From assembly GCA_024635795.1 (NCBI GenBank), contig JAGXIH010000020.1, positions 62,001-126,000 of the forward strand: DNA of 64,000 nucleotides, read 5' to 3'. A model generated the notes under the pieces. It made no database searches and was not told where the DNA came from. It worked only from the letters and a program-made list of their open reading frames with translations. This document shows positions 8,526-18,248 of this stretch, one piece after another; the stretch's first letter is position 1, and every line of letters begins with the position of its first letter. The stretch is from Salegentibacter sp. (lineage in GTDB: Bacteria > Bacteroidota > Bacteroidia > Flavobacteriales > Flavobacteriaceae). Position numbers and translations under genes: made by a program.

Positions 8526-8553
8526 AAAGCGCGACCTCTGCAGATCGCGCTTT
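8526..8553. terminator. Bidirectional terminator between NRAMP and dnaK
   Basis: AAAGCGCGA (8526-8534) pairs perfectly with TCGCGCTTT (8545-8553) over a 10-base loop, with A-runs on the left and T-runs on the right. It sits between two convergent genes and can serve both. Confidence 0.8.
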
Positions 8554-8631
8554 TGTTTACTTAATTTATTGTGATTTGAGATCCCAACCTTCATCGGGAT
8601 AAATCTCTCGACTCCGCTCGAGACAGGCTAT

Positions 8632-10566
8632 TTATTTAACCTCTTCAAAATCTACATCTTCAACATCGTCTCCACCTTTGGAGTCTCCTCCTCCGGGTTG
8701 ACCACCCTCGGCTCCGCCTTCAGGACCTCCTTGTGGGCCTCCGGCTTGTCCGCCCTGAGCTTCTGCCTGAGCTTTGTACATCTCTTCAGATGCGGTTTTC
8801 CAGGCTTCATTGATCTTGTCCAATGCAGGTTGAATGGTTTCAACTTCTTTGGTTTCGTAAGCTTTCTTCAACTCTTCCAAAGCTTCTTCGATAGGCTTTT
8901 TCTTGTCATCAGAAAGTTTATCACCAAATTCCTTAAGTTGTGTTTCGGTCTGGAAGATCATAGCATCAGCTTCATTCAGCTTATCTACTTTCTCCTTGGC
9001 CTTTTTATCGGTTTCGGCATTAGCCTCAGCTTCCTGCTTCATCTTTTGGATCTCTTCTTCGGTAAGACCTGAAGAAGCTTCAATTCGAATATCCTGAGAT
9101 TTTCCGGTAGCCTTATCGGTAGCGCTTACTTTAATGATACCGTTAGCATCAATATCGAAGGTTACTTCAATTTGAGGTGTTCCTCTTGGAGATGGTGGAA
9201 TTCCGTCTAAGTGGAATCTACCAATAGTTTTGTTATCGGCAGCCATTGGACGCTCTCCCTGTAACACGTGAATTTCTACTGAAGGCTGATTGTCGGCAGC
9301 GGTAGAGAAAGTCTGTGATTTTTTGGTAGGGATAGTTGTATTAGATTCTATCAATTTGGTGTTTACACCACCCATAGTTTCAATACCAAGAGAAAGTGGG
9401 GTAACATCAAGAAGCAATACGTCTTTTACATCTCCGGTTAAAACTCCACCCTGGATCGCAGCACCAATAGCTACAACCTCATCCGGGTTCACTCCTTTAG
9501 AAGGTTTTTTTCCGAAGAATTTCTCTACTTCTTCCTGGATCTTAGGCATACGCGTAGAACCACCTACAAGAATTACTTCGTCGATATCACTTTTTGAAAG
9601 TCCTGCATCATCCAAAGCTTTCTTCACCGGATTCATAGAACGCTTCACCAGTTCGTCGGCAAGTTGTTCGAACTTAGAACGGGTAAGGGTTTTTACAAGG
9701 TGTTTTGGTCCGCTGGAAGTAGCAGTTACATAAGGCAGGTTGATCTCGGTTTGAGTAGAAGAGGAAAGCTCAATTTTAGCTTTCTCAGCAGCTTCTTTCA
9801 AACGCTGAAGTGCCATCGGGTCTTTTCTTAGATCGATATCTTCAGCTTTCTTGAAGCTATCTGCAAGCCAGTCGATGATCACTTCATCAAAATCGTCACC
9901 ACCAAGGTGAGTATCTCCGTTAGTAGATAATACTTCAAAAACTCCATCTCCTAATTCAAGGATAGAGATATCAAAAGTACCACCACCAAGGTCATAAACC
10001 GCGATCTTCTGGTCCTGTGATTTTTTGTCTAATCCATAAGCCAGGGCTGCTGCAGTTGGCTCGTTGATGATTCGCTGAACTTTAAGTCCGGCGATCTCAC
10101 CGGCTTCTTTGGTAGCCTGACGCTGAGAATCGTTAAAGTAAGCCGGTACGGTGATCACCGCTTCGGTTACATCCTGTCCCAGGTAATCTTCAGCAGTTTT
10201 CTTCATTTTCTGAAGGATCATTGCTGAAAGTTCCTGTGGAGTATATTTTCTTCCGTCTATATCTACACGCGGGGTATCATTATCTCCTTTAATTACTTTA
10301 TAAGGGACTCTTCCGGCCTCCTTAGAAGACTCAGAATATTTATTCCCCATAAAACGCTTGATAGACGCTACAGTTTTTTCAGGGTTGGTTACCGCTTGTC
10401 GTTTTGCAGGATCTCCTACTTTTATTTCGCCGCCCTCTACAAAGGCAATTACAGAAGGTGTAGTTCTCTTACCTTCAGCATTAGGTATTACCGTTGGTTC
10501 GTTACCTTCCATTACGGCAACGCACGAGTTTGTAGTACCTAAGTCAATTCCAATTATTTTACTCAT
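8632..10566 (-). CDS. dnaK: Hsp70 chaperone DnaK
   Basis: DnaK is the ATP-driven cytosolic chaperone. All 644 residues are present: the ATPase domain opens with [17 protein letters not shown], carries [21 protein letters not shown] and [13 protein letters not shown], and is followed by the [11 protein letters not shown] linker/substrate domain. The C-terminal lid ends in a Gly/Pro-rich tail and [11 protein letters not shown]. It is monocistronic: no dnaJ, grpE or hrcA is adjacent, and I see no CIRCE element (TTAGCACTC-N9-GAGTGCTAA) upstream, so heat-shock control must be by other means. Confidence 0.99.
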   Translation of the reverse strand: MSKIIGIDLGTTNSCVAVMEGNEPTVIPNAEGKRTTPSVIAFVEGGEIKVGDPAKRQAVTNPEKTVASIKRFMGNKYSESSKEAGRVPYKVIKGDNDTPRVDIDGRKYTPQELSAMILQKMKKTAEDYLGQDVTEAVITVPAYFNDSQRQATKEAGEIAGLKVQRIINEPTAAALAYGLDKKSQDQKIAVYDLGGGTFDISILELGDGVFEVLSTNGDTHLGGDDFDEVIIDWLADSFKKAEDIDLRKDPMALQRLKEAAEKAKIELSSSTQTEINLPYVTATSSGPKHLVKTLTRSKFEQLADELVKRSMNPVKKALDDAGLSKSDIDEVILVGGSTRMPKIQEEVEKFFGKKPSKGVNPDEVVAIGAAIQGGVLTGDVKDVLLLDVTPLSLGIETMGGVNTKLIESNTTIPTKKSQTFSTAADNQPSVEIHVLQGERPMAADNKTIGRFHLDGIPPSPRGTPQIEVTFDIDANGIIKVSATDKATGKSQDIRIEASSGLTEEEIQKMKQEAEANAETDKKAKEKVDKLNEADAMIFQTETQLKEFGDKLSDDKKKPIEEALEELKKAYETKEVETIQPALDKINEAWKTASEEMYKAQAEAQGGQAGGPQGGPEGGAEGGQPGGGDSKGGDDVEDVDFEEVK

Positions 10567-10751
10567 AACTTTATACGTTGAATTTTATATTTATTAGATT
10601 CTTTTTGAGTTCGCTGTGTTAAAGTCAATCATTATGCCAGCGGAAAACTTCTGACAGGTTGTCACTTTTACCTGAAAGCCTTGCCAAATCTACTCTACGA
10701 AATCGATGTAAACTTTCCATTTTTAAACTATGCTTTAGCCTGACAAATCCT

Positions 10752-10759
10752 TATTTTTG
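10752..10759 (+). promoter_or_regulatory. Putative -7 promoter element of sdaA
   Basis: TATTTTTG matches TAnnTTTG and lies 21 bases before the sdaA ATG, giving a very short leader. The -33 box is not clear. Confidence 0.45.
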
Positions 10760-10780
10760 CATTCAAAATATTTGCTCTGA

Positions 10781-12214
10781 ATGCGAAAAATTGAATGTAT
10801 AAGCGTTTTTGATATGCTGAAGGTGGGTGTTGGCCCATCCAGCTCTCACACCCTTGGTCCCTGGCGTGCTGCCCAGCGTTTTATTGCTGAATTAAAGAAA
10901 AAAGGCTGTTTTGACCAGGTGGAAAAAATCCATATAGATCTTTACGGTTCACTTTCTCTAACCGGAAGAGGTCATGCCACAGATGTCGCCACGATTTTAG
11001 GCCTTTTAGGTCATGATCCGGTGACAATGGATATCAGTATAATTGACAGTGAGACAGAAAAAATCCGTCAGAATAATGAATTGTACCTCAATGGAGAAAG
11101 AATTATTTCTTTTAATATAGAAACCGATGTAAAATTCAACCGGAAGTTTCTTGAATTCCATCCAAACGGAATGACATTTCGAGCAAGCCTTTCCGACGGT
11201 AAAAAATACTCCTCTTCTTTCTATTCCATCGGCGGCGGATTTGTGGTCAAAAAGGAACGCAAGAATGCCAGCAAAAAGATGCAAAGCTTTTTGGAGTTTC
11301 CGTTTCCTATAGAAAAGGCAACCGAATTACTTCAGTATTGCAAGGAGCAAAACAAAGGTATTGCAGAAATAGTTTTGGAAAATGAAAAATCGCTCCGCAG
11401 CGAGGAAGAGATCGATGCCGGACTTCGCCAGATTTGGAATGTGATGTTGGAATCTATGTATATTGGCTGTCACACCGAAGGCACGCTCCCAGGCGGACTT
11501 AACGTGAAACGTCGCGCTTATGAAATGCACAAGCGTCTTATAGGAGACGAGCAATATTCAAATAAGGATGAATGGATCAACGCCATAAGAAGAACTGAGG
11601 TTAAATTCCGCCAGATCCTTAAATGGGTTAGCTGTTTCGCCTTTAGTGTGAACGAAGTAAATGCATCCCTGGGCCGGGTAGTCACCGCTCCTACAAACGG
11701 CAGCGCGGGAACCGTTCCCGCCGTGATGATGTACTATATGGTGATCGAGAACCACGATGCCACCTTTGAAGACCTGAAACGCTTTATGCTTGTAGCCGGA
11801 GAAGTGGGCAGTTTGTTTAAAAAGGGAGCAACCATTTCCGCAGCGATGGGCGGGTGCCAGGCTGAAATTGGAGTTTCTTCAGCAATGGCCGCAGCAGGAT
11901 TAACAGATCTTCTGGGAGGCACTCCAGAACAATCCCTAATGGCCGCCGAGATCGCTATGGAACACCACCTTGGGCTCACCTGCGACCCAATCGCCGGATT
12001 GGTTCAGATACCTTGCATTGAAAGAAACTCTATGGGGGCAATTAAAGCCATAAACGCTGCTGAAATCGCTCTGGAAAGCGATGCCAGTAAAGCTAAAGTA
12101 CCTCTAGACAAGGTGATTGAAACGATGTGGGACACCGCAAAGGATATGAATTCTAAATATAAAGAAACTTCAGAAGGCGGTCTTGCCGTGAAAGTGAATT
12201 TGAGTGATTGTTAA
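10781..12214 (+). CDS. sdaA: L-serine ammonia-lyase, single chain
   Basis: This Fe-S enzyme deaminates L-serine to pyruvate. Its 477 residues join the beta domain (start; SVFDMLKVGVGPSSSHTLGP) to the catalytic alpha domain. Cluster cysteines are visible in MGGCQAE, at Cys401 in CDPIAG, and at Cys412 in QIPCIERN. The chain ends in Cys477 (NLSDC), which fits the tail-in-mouth arrangement described for Legionella L-serine dehydratase, where the terminal Cys caps the cluster. It is a single gene, divergent from dnaK, with its own short leader. Confidence 0.95.
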   Translation: MRKIECISVFDMLKVGVGPSSSHTLGPWRAAQRFIAELKKKGCFDQVEKIHIDLYGSLSLTGRGHATDVATILGLLGHDPVTMDISIIDSETEKIRQNNELYLNGERIISFNIETDVKFNRKFLEFHPNGMTFRASLSDGKKYSSSFYSIGGGFVVKKERKNASKKMQSFLEFPFPIEKATELLQYCKEQNKGIAEIVLENEKSLRSEEEIDAGLRQIWNVMLESMYIGCHTEGTLPGGLNVKRRAYEMHKRLIGDEQYSNKDEWINAIRRTEVKFRQILKWVSCFAFSVNEVNASLGRVVTAPTNGSAGTVPAVMMYYMVIENHDATFEDLKRFMLVAGEVGSLFKKGATISAAMGGCQAEIGVSSAMAAAGLTDLLGGTPEQSLMAAEIAMEHHLGLTCDPIAGLVQIPCIERNSMGAIKAINAAEIALESDASKAKVPLDKVIETMWDTAKDMNSKYKETSEGGLAVKVNLSDC

Positions 12215-12320
12215 AGCCCCCGAAGGAAGGGTAGCTTTAACAATCAGAAATAAATATCTGGGAATTAGTCGCTTTAATCTCAGACAGTTTTAAATTGCAG
12301 TAATATTTAAAATTAAAATC

Positions 12321-12998
12321 TTGCAATTACTGAAACTTTCCCCAAAGACCAGAAACCTTTTCCGTAATTACTGGTTAATGCTGGGAACTTATTTTTTGTT
12401 CTTTTTCCTGTTGGGTTTTCTTACCACGGTAATGCCATCGATAGACCTTGAAAAATACCAGCAAACCGAGCTCTTTAATTTTATGAATGAAAGTCCGCTG
12501 GCTTTTGTAATAATGGCTGTGGTTATTGCACCGGTGCTGGAGGAAAGTCTTTTTCGAAGCCTGGTAAAACCCAGCCTTACCGAAATTTATATTTTTTTCT
12601 GTGCGGTTTTAAGTTTTATCGCTCTCGCATTTATTCCTACGGAAGCAAACACTATTTTGAAATACAGCCTGCTGGGACTTTCAGCGTTTTTGCTATTTCT
12701 TTTCTTCTCGGCCCTGAAACCATCCCGGTTTTTGAGAATATTCAGGTTATTGCTTTACCGCAATTATGTGATTTTCTGGATAATCACTGCCGTACTGTTC
12801 GGGTTGGTGCACGTATGGAATTATATTGAAGGCTGGGAATTTGACCTTATTCTATTAATATTAATATTTCCGCGGATAATCGCCGGATATTTCTTCGGAA
12901 AAATTAAGATTGAAAATCATAGTCTTATCTGGCCCATCTTCCTGCACGCAATGAAAAATGCCGTGGTGGTTTTCTTTCTCTTGCCCCGCCTTCTTTAA
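12321..12998 (+). CDS. CPBP-family intramembrane protease
   Basis: This is a membrane protein of 225 residues with six to seven hydrophobic segments. The CPBP/Abi (Rce1-like) motifs are present: VVIAPVLEESLFRSLV with EExxxR, FGLVHVWNY with the second-motif His, and a final FLHAMKNAVVV. It is a putative glutamate-type protease; substrates are unknown. The start is TTG at 12321, since the first ATG would remove part of the first helix. A second CPBP gene lies at 16717. It is close upstream of the alcohol dehydrogenase, but a 66-base gap leaves co-transcription open. Confidence 0.85.
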   Translation: MQLLKLSPKTRNLFRNYWLMLGTYFLFFFLLGFLTTVMPSIDLEKYQQTELFNFMNESPLAFVIMAVVIAPVLEESLFRSLVKPSLTEIYIFFCAVLSFIALAFIPTEANTILKYSLLGLSAFLLFLFFSALKPSRFLRIFRLLLYRNYVIFWIITAVLFGLVHVWNYIEGWEFDLILLILIFPRIIAGYFFGKIKIENHSLIWPIFLHAMKNAVVVFFLLPRLL

Positions 12999-13064
12999 TT
13001 TAACAAAGGCTTAAAAGTTGTTCCCTGTGCCATTTCGTAACTTATCAGCTAAAACAAAATAATT

Positions 13065-14069
13065 ATGAGAGCTGCACAAGTAAAAGAAAAGGGAGGAGAT
13101 TTTATTCTCGTTGATATGGATAAACCTTCCCCAAAAGAAAATGAAGTTTTGATAAAAGTGGAAGCTTGCGGCATTTGCCACAGTGATGCTTTTGTAAAAG
13201 ATGGGATTTTTCCCGGAATTCAGTATCCACGTGTTCCCGGCCATGAGGTTGTGGGAATTGTGGAGCAAGTAGGAGAAAAGGTGAAAAACTGGAAAAAAGG
13301 ACAGCGGGTTGGTGTTGGCTGGCACGGCGGCCATTGTTTTGAATGTGAACCCTGTCGACGCGGGGATTTCATTAGCTGTGAAAATGCCCAGATCAGTGGA
13401 ATTTCCTATGATGGAGGCTACGCCGAATATATGTGTGCCCCAAAAGAAGCTATTGCTGCTATCCCCGAAGAACTTTCTTCGGCTGAGGCCGCTCCCCTGC
13501 TCTGCGCGGGGATCACGGTTTTCAATGCCCTGAGAAATTCGGGGATTAAACCCGGAAATCTCGTAGCCGTACAGGGAATTGGCGGACTCGGCCACCTTGC
13601 TGTGCAATACGCTGCCAAAATGGGAATGCGCACTGTAGCCATTTCCACAAGCGACAGTAAAAAAGAACTGGCTAAGGAACTCGGCGCTCATCACTTCATA
13701 AACACAGACGAAAAGGATGCCGCAAAGGAATTACAAAACCTGGGAGGTGCAAAACTTATCCTGGCTACAGCACCATATAGTAAAGCCATAACTTCAGTTG
13801 TTGGAGGCCTTGGAACAGATGGGAAATTACTTATGGTAGCTGCTACTGGCGACCCTATAGAAGTCTCACCTATGGAATTACTTATGGGAAGAAAATCGGT
13901 GGCAGGATGGCCCAGCGGTACAGCAATGGACTCTGAGGATACGCTAAACTTCAGCGCTCTCACTGGCACAAGGCCTAAAATTGAAGAATATCCACTGGAT
14001 AAGGTTAATGAAGCCTATGACAGAATGATCAATAATAAGGCTCGTTTTCGGGTGGTTTTGAAGCCATAA
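13065..14069 (+). CDS. Zinc-dependent alcohol dehydrogenase
   Basis: This 334-residue MDR-family enzyme resembles the AdhP/propanol-preferring group. Catalytic zinc ligands are Cys38 in CGICHSD, His60 in VPGHEVVG and a Cys in LLCAGITVF. The structural zinc lobe has Cys91, Cys94, Cys97 and Cys105 in CFECEPCRRGDFISC. The Rossmann motif is VQGIGGLGHLAVQYA. It probably oxidises primary alcohols or reduces aldehydes with NAD(H). No neighbour indicates a particular pathway. A long open frame on the opposite strand (13011-13694) is its shadow. Confidence 0.93.
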   Translation: MRAAQVKEKGGDFILVDMDKPSPKENEVLIKVEACGICHSDAFVKDGIFPGIQYPRVPGHEVVGIVEQVGEKVKNWKKGQRVGVGWHGGHCFECEPCRRGDFISCENAQISGISYDGGYAEYMCAPKEAIAAIPEELSSAEAAPLLCAGITVFNALRNSGIKPGNLVAVQGIGGLGHLAVQYAAKMGMRTVAISTSDSKKELAKELGAHHFINTDEKDAAKELQNLGGAKLILATAPYSKAITSVVGGLGTDGKLLMVAATGDPIEVSPMELLMGRKSVAGWPSGTAMDSEDTLNFSALTGTRPKIEEYPLDKVNEAYDRMINNKARFRVVLKP

Positions 14070-14079
14070 TTTATCATCA

Positions 14080-14165
14080 CCTTGAGCGGAGCCTTGTCAA
14101 ATCGAGCGGAGTAGTGAATTTTTTAGTTATAACATTTAGTTCCGACTGCGCTCGAACTGACATTC
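14080..14165. repeat. Degenerate dispersed repeat in spacer
   Basis: The spacer carries TTGAGCGGAGCC, TCGAGCGGAGTAG and GACTGCGCTCGAACTGACATT, related copies in both orientations. The GAGCGnAGTnG motif is typical of flavobacterial intergenic repeats. No gene is visible. Confidence 0.45.
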
Positions 14166-14265
14166 TCTAATCCGGTTGTCCAGACTATTTCTTCGGAAGA
14201 AATTCATTTTGGCCAAATTTCTGCCTGGTTTTATCTTTCTTATCTTAGCCGAAAGACTTTTGGTT

Positions 14266-15303
14266 ATGCTCCCGACTTCAAGAATTTCACTTTTTCTCCT
14301 TTTTACCCTACTAAGCTTCAGCAGTTGTAAAAATGTTGAATCTGAAAATAATTCAGAAAAAATTTCAGGAACTGCTTCAGAAGATAATTCCCTGAACTTT
14401 CACGAAAAAATGATGGCAGAGATCGAAAAAATTGAAATCCGGGAAGACTCAATATCCACTGAAGGGATGATCAAAGTTGAAGGAGGAACCTATACTATGG
14501 GCGGGAATTCGCAACAAGCCAGGCAGGATGAATTTCCACAGCACCAGGAAACGATAAAAGACCTTTGGGTTGATCAAACCGAAGTTACCAATGCGCAATT
14601 CCGGCAATTTATAGAAGCTACTGGTTATGTGACCACCGCTAAAAAAGAATTTGAGGTTAACGGAGAAACTTATCCGCCGGGAGCTATGGTTTTTGATCCT
14701 GAAAATCCGGAGGCCTGGTGGAAATTTGTAAAAGGAGCTAACTGGAAGCAACCCGAAGGCCCGGAAAGTACTATTAAAGGAAAAGATGACTTACCTGTAG
14801 TACAAATCTCCTGGTATGATGCGATGGCCTATTCCAAATGGGCCGGGAAGCGCCTGCCAACCGAGGCTGAATTTGAGTATCTGGCCCGGGGTGGAAAGGA
14901 AAAACAGATCTACTACTGGGGCGATGATTTTTCTAAAGCTCCGGATTTTGTCAATTTTCACCAGGGAGATTTTCCTGTTTCCAATTCACAGGATGATAAT
15001 TTCGAGAATGCTTCTTCGGTTAAAAGTTTTCCGGCCAATGATTTCGGACTCTACGATATGGCGGGAAATGCCTGGGAATGGACCCTGGACACCTACTATC
15101 CCAACGCTTACGGCAGGCTGGAAAGCAGGACCGATGGTTATTTCAAGGAATATTTTAATGCAGATCAGCATAAGGTGATTCGGGGCGGCTCCTTCCTGTG
15201 CAGCGAATCCTACTGCACGGGATACCGCAATTCGGCCAGGATGAGTTCTACGCCAGACAGCAGCCTGGAACACCTGGGATTTCGCTGTGTGAAAGATATC
15301 TAA
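14266..15303 (+). CDS. Formylglycine-generating-type lipoprotein
   Basis: The gene encodes a 345-residue exported lipoprotein: the signal ends in LLSFSSC with Cys21 as the lipidated residue. I prefer the ATG at 14266 to the TTG at 14176, because it places the signal peptide at the N terminus. The FGE-sulfatase domain begins near MIKVEGGTYTMGGNS and includes DQTEVTNAQFRQFIE, GKRLPTEAEFEYLARGG and DMAGNAWEW. It ends in RGGSFLCSESYC. The C-x4-C pair matches the copper-binding catalytic cysteines of true formylglycine-generating enzymes. Sulfatase activation in the periplasm is therefore plausible, although no sulfatase is nearby. Confidence 0.88.
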   Translation: MLPTSRISLFLLFTLLSFSSCKNVESENNSEKISGTASEDNSLNFHEKMMAEIEKIEIREDSISTEGMIKVEGGTYTMGGNSQQARQDEFPQHQETIKDLWVDQTEVTNAQFRQFIEATGYVTTAKKEFEVNGETYPPGAMVFDPENPEAWWKFVKGANWKQPEGPESTIKGKDDLPVVQISWYDAMAYSKWAGKRLPTEAEFEYLARGGKEKQIYYWGDDFSKAPDFVNFHQGDFPVSNSQDDNFENASSVKSFPANDFGLYDMAGNAWEWTLDTYYPNAYGRLESRTDGYFKEYFNADQHKVIRGGSFLCSESYCTGYRNSARMSSTPDSSLEHLGFRCVKDI

Positions 15304-15764
15304 TTCTCCTTGCAGCCCGTCTTCTGCCGGGTATCTACCAGGTAAATGATCTTCCATTCCTCTTCCACCTGCATCAACTGGAAAGAATTCACCCCACAAT
15401 GACTGAACTCCCCGTTCAGATAAAAAGAATATGGCGTGGAAACATTAGCCATTTTTCCGTGAACCGAAATCTCAAAATCGTGAAGCACCTCTTCGAATCT
15501 GGTGGTTTCCGGAATAGAGGCGATCCCAGTCAGGAATTTGGTATAAGTATCTGTCGTGAGTTTGGTTTCTTTCTCTGAAGAAACCGAGATGCTGTGTAAA
15601 ATAACATCCTGATGGGCAAAACTTTTAAGTTTTATTGTATCCTGCTGATGAAAAGCCTCGAAAAAGTCAACGACCAGTTTTTTAGCCGATTCTTCATCGG
15701 AATTAGTTTGCGCAAAACTAATTGTGGTAAATAAAACCAGAGACAAGGTTATTAGAGATTTCAT
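15300..15764 (-). CDS. Exported SnoaL/NTF2-like protein
   Basis: This 154-residue protein has a signal peptide (MKSLITLSLVLFTTISFAQ) and a cone-shaped NTF2-like domain: KLVVDFFEAFHQQDTIKL, then an ILHSIS strand, and a C-terminal FQLMQVEEEWKIIYLVDTR. Such folds are used as small enzymes or ligand-binding modules; the function here is unknown. The ATG at 15764 is chosen because longer frames overlap panB and lose the signal peptide. It overlaps the 3' end of the lipoprotein gene by 4 bases, tail to tail. Confidence 0.75.
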   Translation of the reverse strand: MKSLITLSLVLFTTISFAQTNSDEESAKKLVVDFFEAFHQQDTIKLKSFAHQDVILHSISVSSEKETKLTTDTYTKFLTGIASIPETTRFEEVLHDFEISVHGKMANVSTPYSFYLNGEFSHCGVNSFQLMQVEEEWKIIYLVDTRQKTGCKEN

Positions 15765-15828
15765 ACGGGTTGATTTTTGATTGATGCGGTCTAATTTACT
15801 ACTTTTACTCAAATTTAAAAATTGATAG

Positions 15829-16647
15829 ATGTCTGTTGCAAAAAAGGAGTATAAAAGGGTAACCACCAAGTCCCTGGTAGATATGAAGCAAAATGGTGAG
15901 AAGATCGCGATGCTCACCTCCTACGATTATTCTATGGCGAAAATTGTTGATGGTGCCGGGATAGATGTGGTTTTGGTGGGCGATTCGGCCAGTAACGTGA
16001 TGGCCGGTCACGAAACCACCCTTCCTATCACGCTGGACCAGATGATCTATCATGCTCAGAGTGTTATCAGAGCTATTCATCGCGCACTTGTGGTGGTTGA
16101 CCTTCCCTTCGGAAGTTATCAGAGTGATCCTAAAGAGGCTTTGCGTTCTGCCATTAGGATTATGAAGGAAAGCGGGGCCCATGCTGTTAAACTTGAAGGT
16201 GGAAAGGAAATTAAGGAATCGTTAAAGCGAATTCTTCATGCCGGAATTCCGGTGATGGGACATTTAGGTCTTACTCCGCAATCCATCTATAAATTCGGGA
16301 CTTATACCGTTCGCGCCAAGGAAGAAGCGGAAGCAGAAAAACTTAAATCTGACGCGATATTGCTGGAACGCCTTGGTTGTTTTGCCATAGTTTTAGAAAA
16401 AGTTCCTGCAAAACTGGCCAAAGAAGTAGCGGAAAGCATCAGCATTCCTGTTATTGGAATTGGCGCAGGAAATGGCGTCGACGGTCAGGTGCTGGTAGTT
16501 CACGATATGCTGGGAATGACCCACGAATTCAATCCGCGCTTCCTGAGACGCTACGCCGATCTTCACGCCGAAATGACCAAAGCTTTTGAGAATTATCGGG
16601 ATGATGTGAAAAATAAGGATTTCCCTAGTGATGAGGAGCAGTATTAA
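15829..16647 (+). CDS. panB: Ketopantoate hydroxymethyltransferase (PanB)
   Basis: PanB transfers a hydroxymethyl group from methylene-THF to 2-oxoisovalerate, the first step of pantothenate synthesis. Its 272 residues match the family. The motifs [16 protein letters not shown] and [19 protein letters not shown] bind Mg and substrate. VKLEGGKEI and the catalytic Glu region [10 protein letters not shown] follow. The substrate, 2-oxoisovalerate, comes from the ilv pathway encoded further on. A CPBP gene and an RluA-type gene follow on the same strand. Confidence 0.97.
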   Translation: MSVAKKEYKRVTTKSLVDMKQNGEKIAMLTSYDYSMAKIVDGAGIDVVLVGDSASNVMAGHETTLPITLDQMIYHAQSVIRAIHRALVVVDLPFGSYQSDPKEALRSAIRIMKESGAHAVKLEGGKEIKESLKRILHAGIPVMGHLGLTPQSIYKFGTYTVRAKEEAEAEKLKSDAILLERLGCFAIVLEKVPAKLAKEVAESISIPVIGIGAGNGVDGQVLVVHDMLGMTHEFNPRFLRRYADLHAEMTKAFENYRDDVKNKDFPSDEEQY

Positions 16648-16716
16648 AAATAAGATATTAGATTTGGAAGGTAAGCTTAGGATTAAATTATTTTTTTCTG
16701 AAATTATTTCTATGGG

Positions 16717-17502
16717 ATGAGTTTCACCAAAGCTGTCTTATTAACCCTCCTCATTTTCATTATCGAAGCAGGAATTGTCCTGACTTCGCTCTTTGTTTTC
16801 GATTCAAAAAATGCTCACCTCCATGGTATAAGTGTAATTATAGCAAGAGTTGTGGCTTATTCTACTGTTTTTATTTTATTTTGGAGAGGTAATGATCAAA
16901 AAGGCATTTTTCAGTTTTCAAAATTAAGACCTGTAGTAATACCACTCCTGCTTCCACTGATTGTCGCCACCGAATTTATTTTTAGACCCTTTTTTGATTA
17001 TGACAGAATTTTAATGCTGATAAATAATCAGGAATTACCCAATTACAATTACTCTTTTCAAGGCTTTACTGCTAAACAAATATATTCTTCAATTGCAGCT
17101 TTATTAGTGGCACCTATTATTGAAGAATTATTTTTCAGAAAGTTTCTAATTACCGAATTATTGAAAAAATACAGCATATCAATAACTTTATTAGTTTCAT
17201 CCTTTCTATTTGCGATTATACACTGGGAGACTCCTGTCAATTTATTACCATCTTTCCTTTTTGGTCTTTTGAGTGGTTTTATTTATTTTAAAACTAAAAA
17301 TATCGCCTACTCCGTTTTATTACATTTTTTTGCCAATATCGCAAGCCTGATTTTGACCATAGAAGGAGCGGCTTATTACAAATGGCTATCCTGGCTAAAT
17401 TTTGGATTTCTATACTGGACATTATTTATAATAGGCATAATTTCATGCTTAGGAATCCTGAAATATATCCTATTAATTACTAACCGGCCGGCTAAATTAT
17501 AG
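16717..17502 (+). CDS. CPBP-family intramembrane protease
   Basis: This 261-residue membrane protein has about eight hydrophobic segments. The CPBP motifs are LLVAPIIEELFFRKFLI (EExxxR), LFAIIHWETP and VLLHFFANIASL. The sequence is visibly richer in A/T at third positions than panB or the RluA-type gene on either side. It may therefore be an insertion into what is otherwise a panB-rluA pair. The substrate is unknown. It shares only the family motifs with the CPBP gene at 12321, so a recent duplication is unlikely. Confidence 0.85.
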   Translation: MSFTKAVLLTLLIFIIEAGIVLTSLFVFDSKNAHLHGISVIIARVVAYSTVFILFWRGNDQKGIFQFSKLRPVVIPLLLPLIVATEFIFRPFFDYDRILMLINNQELPNYNYSFQGFTAKQIYSSIAALLVAPIIEELFFRKFLITELLKKYSISITLLVSSFLFAIIHWETPVNLLPSFLFGLLSGFIYFKTKNIAYSVLLHFFANIASLILTIEGAAYYKWLSWLNFGFLYWTLFIIGIISCLGILKYILLITNRPAKL

Positions 17503-17529
17503 TAACGGCAATCTATCAATATTTCAAAT

Positions 17530-18231
17530 TTGAAACCCGACATCATCTCCACCGCTCAAAACCTTCAAGTCCTTTACGAAGACAATCATATTATTGTGGT
17601 GAACAAGCGCCCGGGAGATATCGTACAAGGGGATAAAACCGGGGATAAGCCGCTTAGTGAGGTGGTGAAATCCTACCTAAAGGAAAAACACAACAAACCC
17701 GGAAATGTGTATCTGGGAGTGGTTCACAGGCTGGACCGACCTACCAGTGGGATCGTGGTTTTCGCCAAAACTTCCAAGGCTTTGCCAAGGCTCAACAAAC
17801 TTTTTCAGAAGAAAGAAGCACAGAAAACCTATTGGGCGATTGTGAAAAATGCCCCGCCAAAAGCCACGGATATTCTTACGCATTTTTTAAAACGAAACCC
17901 AAAACAAAACAAGTCCTACGCCCATATTAAAGAAGTGCCCGACAGCAAAAAAGCCATCCTCGAATACCGGGTGCTCAAAAAACTTGATAATTATTACTTA
18001 CTGGAAGTAGATTTACACACCGGCAGGCATCATCAGATTCGCAGCCAGTTATCTGCCATTGGATGCCCCATTAAAGGTGATCTGAAATACGGCTTTGATC
18101 GTAGCAACAAAGATGCTAGTATACACCTGCATGCCCGGGAACTTAAGTTTGTTCATCCGGTAAAAAAGGAGGAAATTCATTTGGTGGCCCCGCCCCCGGA
18201 CGAAGTGCTATGGATTAATTGTTTAAACTGA
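17530..18231 (+). CDS. RluA-family RNA pseudouridine synthase
   Basis: The 233-residue catalytic domain isomerises uridine to pseudouridine in rRNA or tRNA. The catalytic Asp69 lies in VVHRLDRPTSGIVVFAKTSKAL. DLHTGRHHQIRSQLSAIGCPIKGD is the second conserved segment, mentioned here in part. There is no N-terminal S4 domain, so it is of the short RluA/RluD-like type and the target base cannot be assigned. The start is TTG at 17530, 27 bases after the CPBP stop. Confidence 0.92.
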   Translation: MKPDIISTAQNLQVLYEDNHIIVVNKRPGDIVQGDKTGDKPLSEVVKSYLKEKHNKPGNVYLGVVHRLDRPTSGIVVFAKTSKALPRLNKLFQKKEAQKTYWAIVKNAPPKATDILTHFLKRNPKQNKSYAHIKEVPDSKKAILEYRVLKKLDNYYLLEVDLHTGRHHQIRSQLSAIGCPIKGDLKYGFDRSNKDASIHLHARELKFVHPVKKEEIHLVAPPPDEVLWINCLN

Positions 18232-18248
18232 AACTGCCTAATACACCT

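Noticed and set aside
9290-9733. Open frame opposite dnaK
   Set aside because: It is a mirror of the highly conserved dnaK coding sequence.
10567-10780. CIRCE or other HrcA operator upstream of dnaK
   Set aside because: No TTAGCACTC-N9-GAGTGCTAA is present. The only dyad seen, TGACA-GGT-TGTCA, is too short to call.
13011-13694. 227-codon open frame antisense to the alcohol dehydrogenase
   Set aside because: It overlaps a clear zinc dehydrogenase with all ligands. The antisense translation is rich in Ser/Phe/Asn, as expected for a shadow.
12321-17502. The two CPBP proteases as a bacteriocin immunity system
   Set aside because: No bacteriocin precursor, double-Gly leader or export ABC gene lies near either copy, and the two genes are 4 kb apart with unrelated neighbours.
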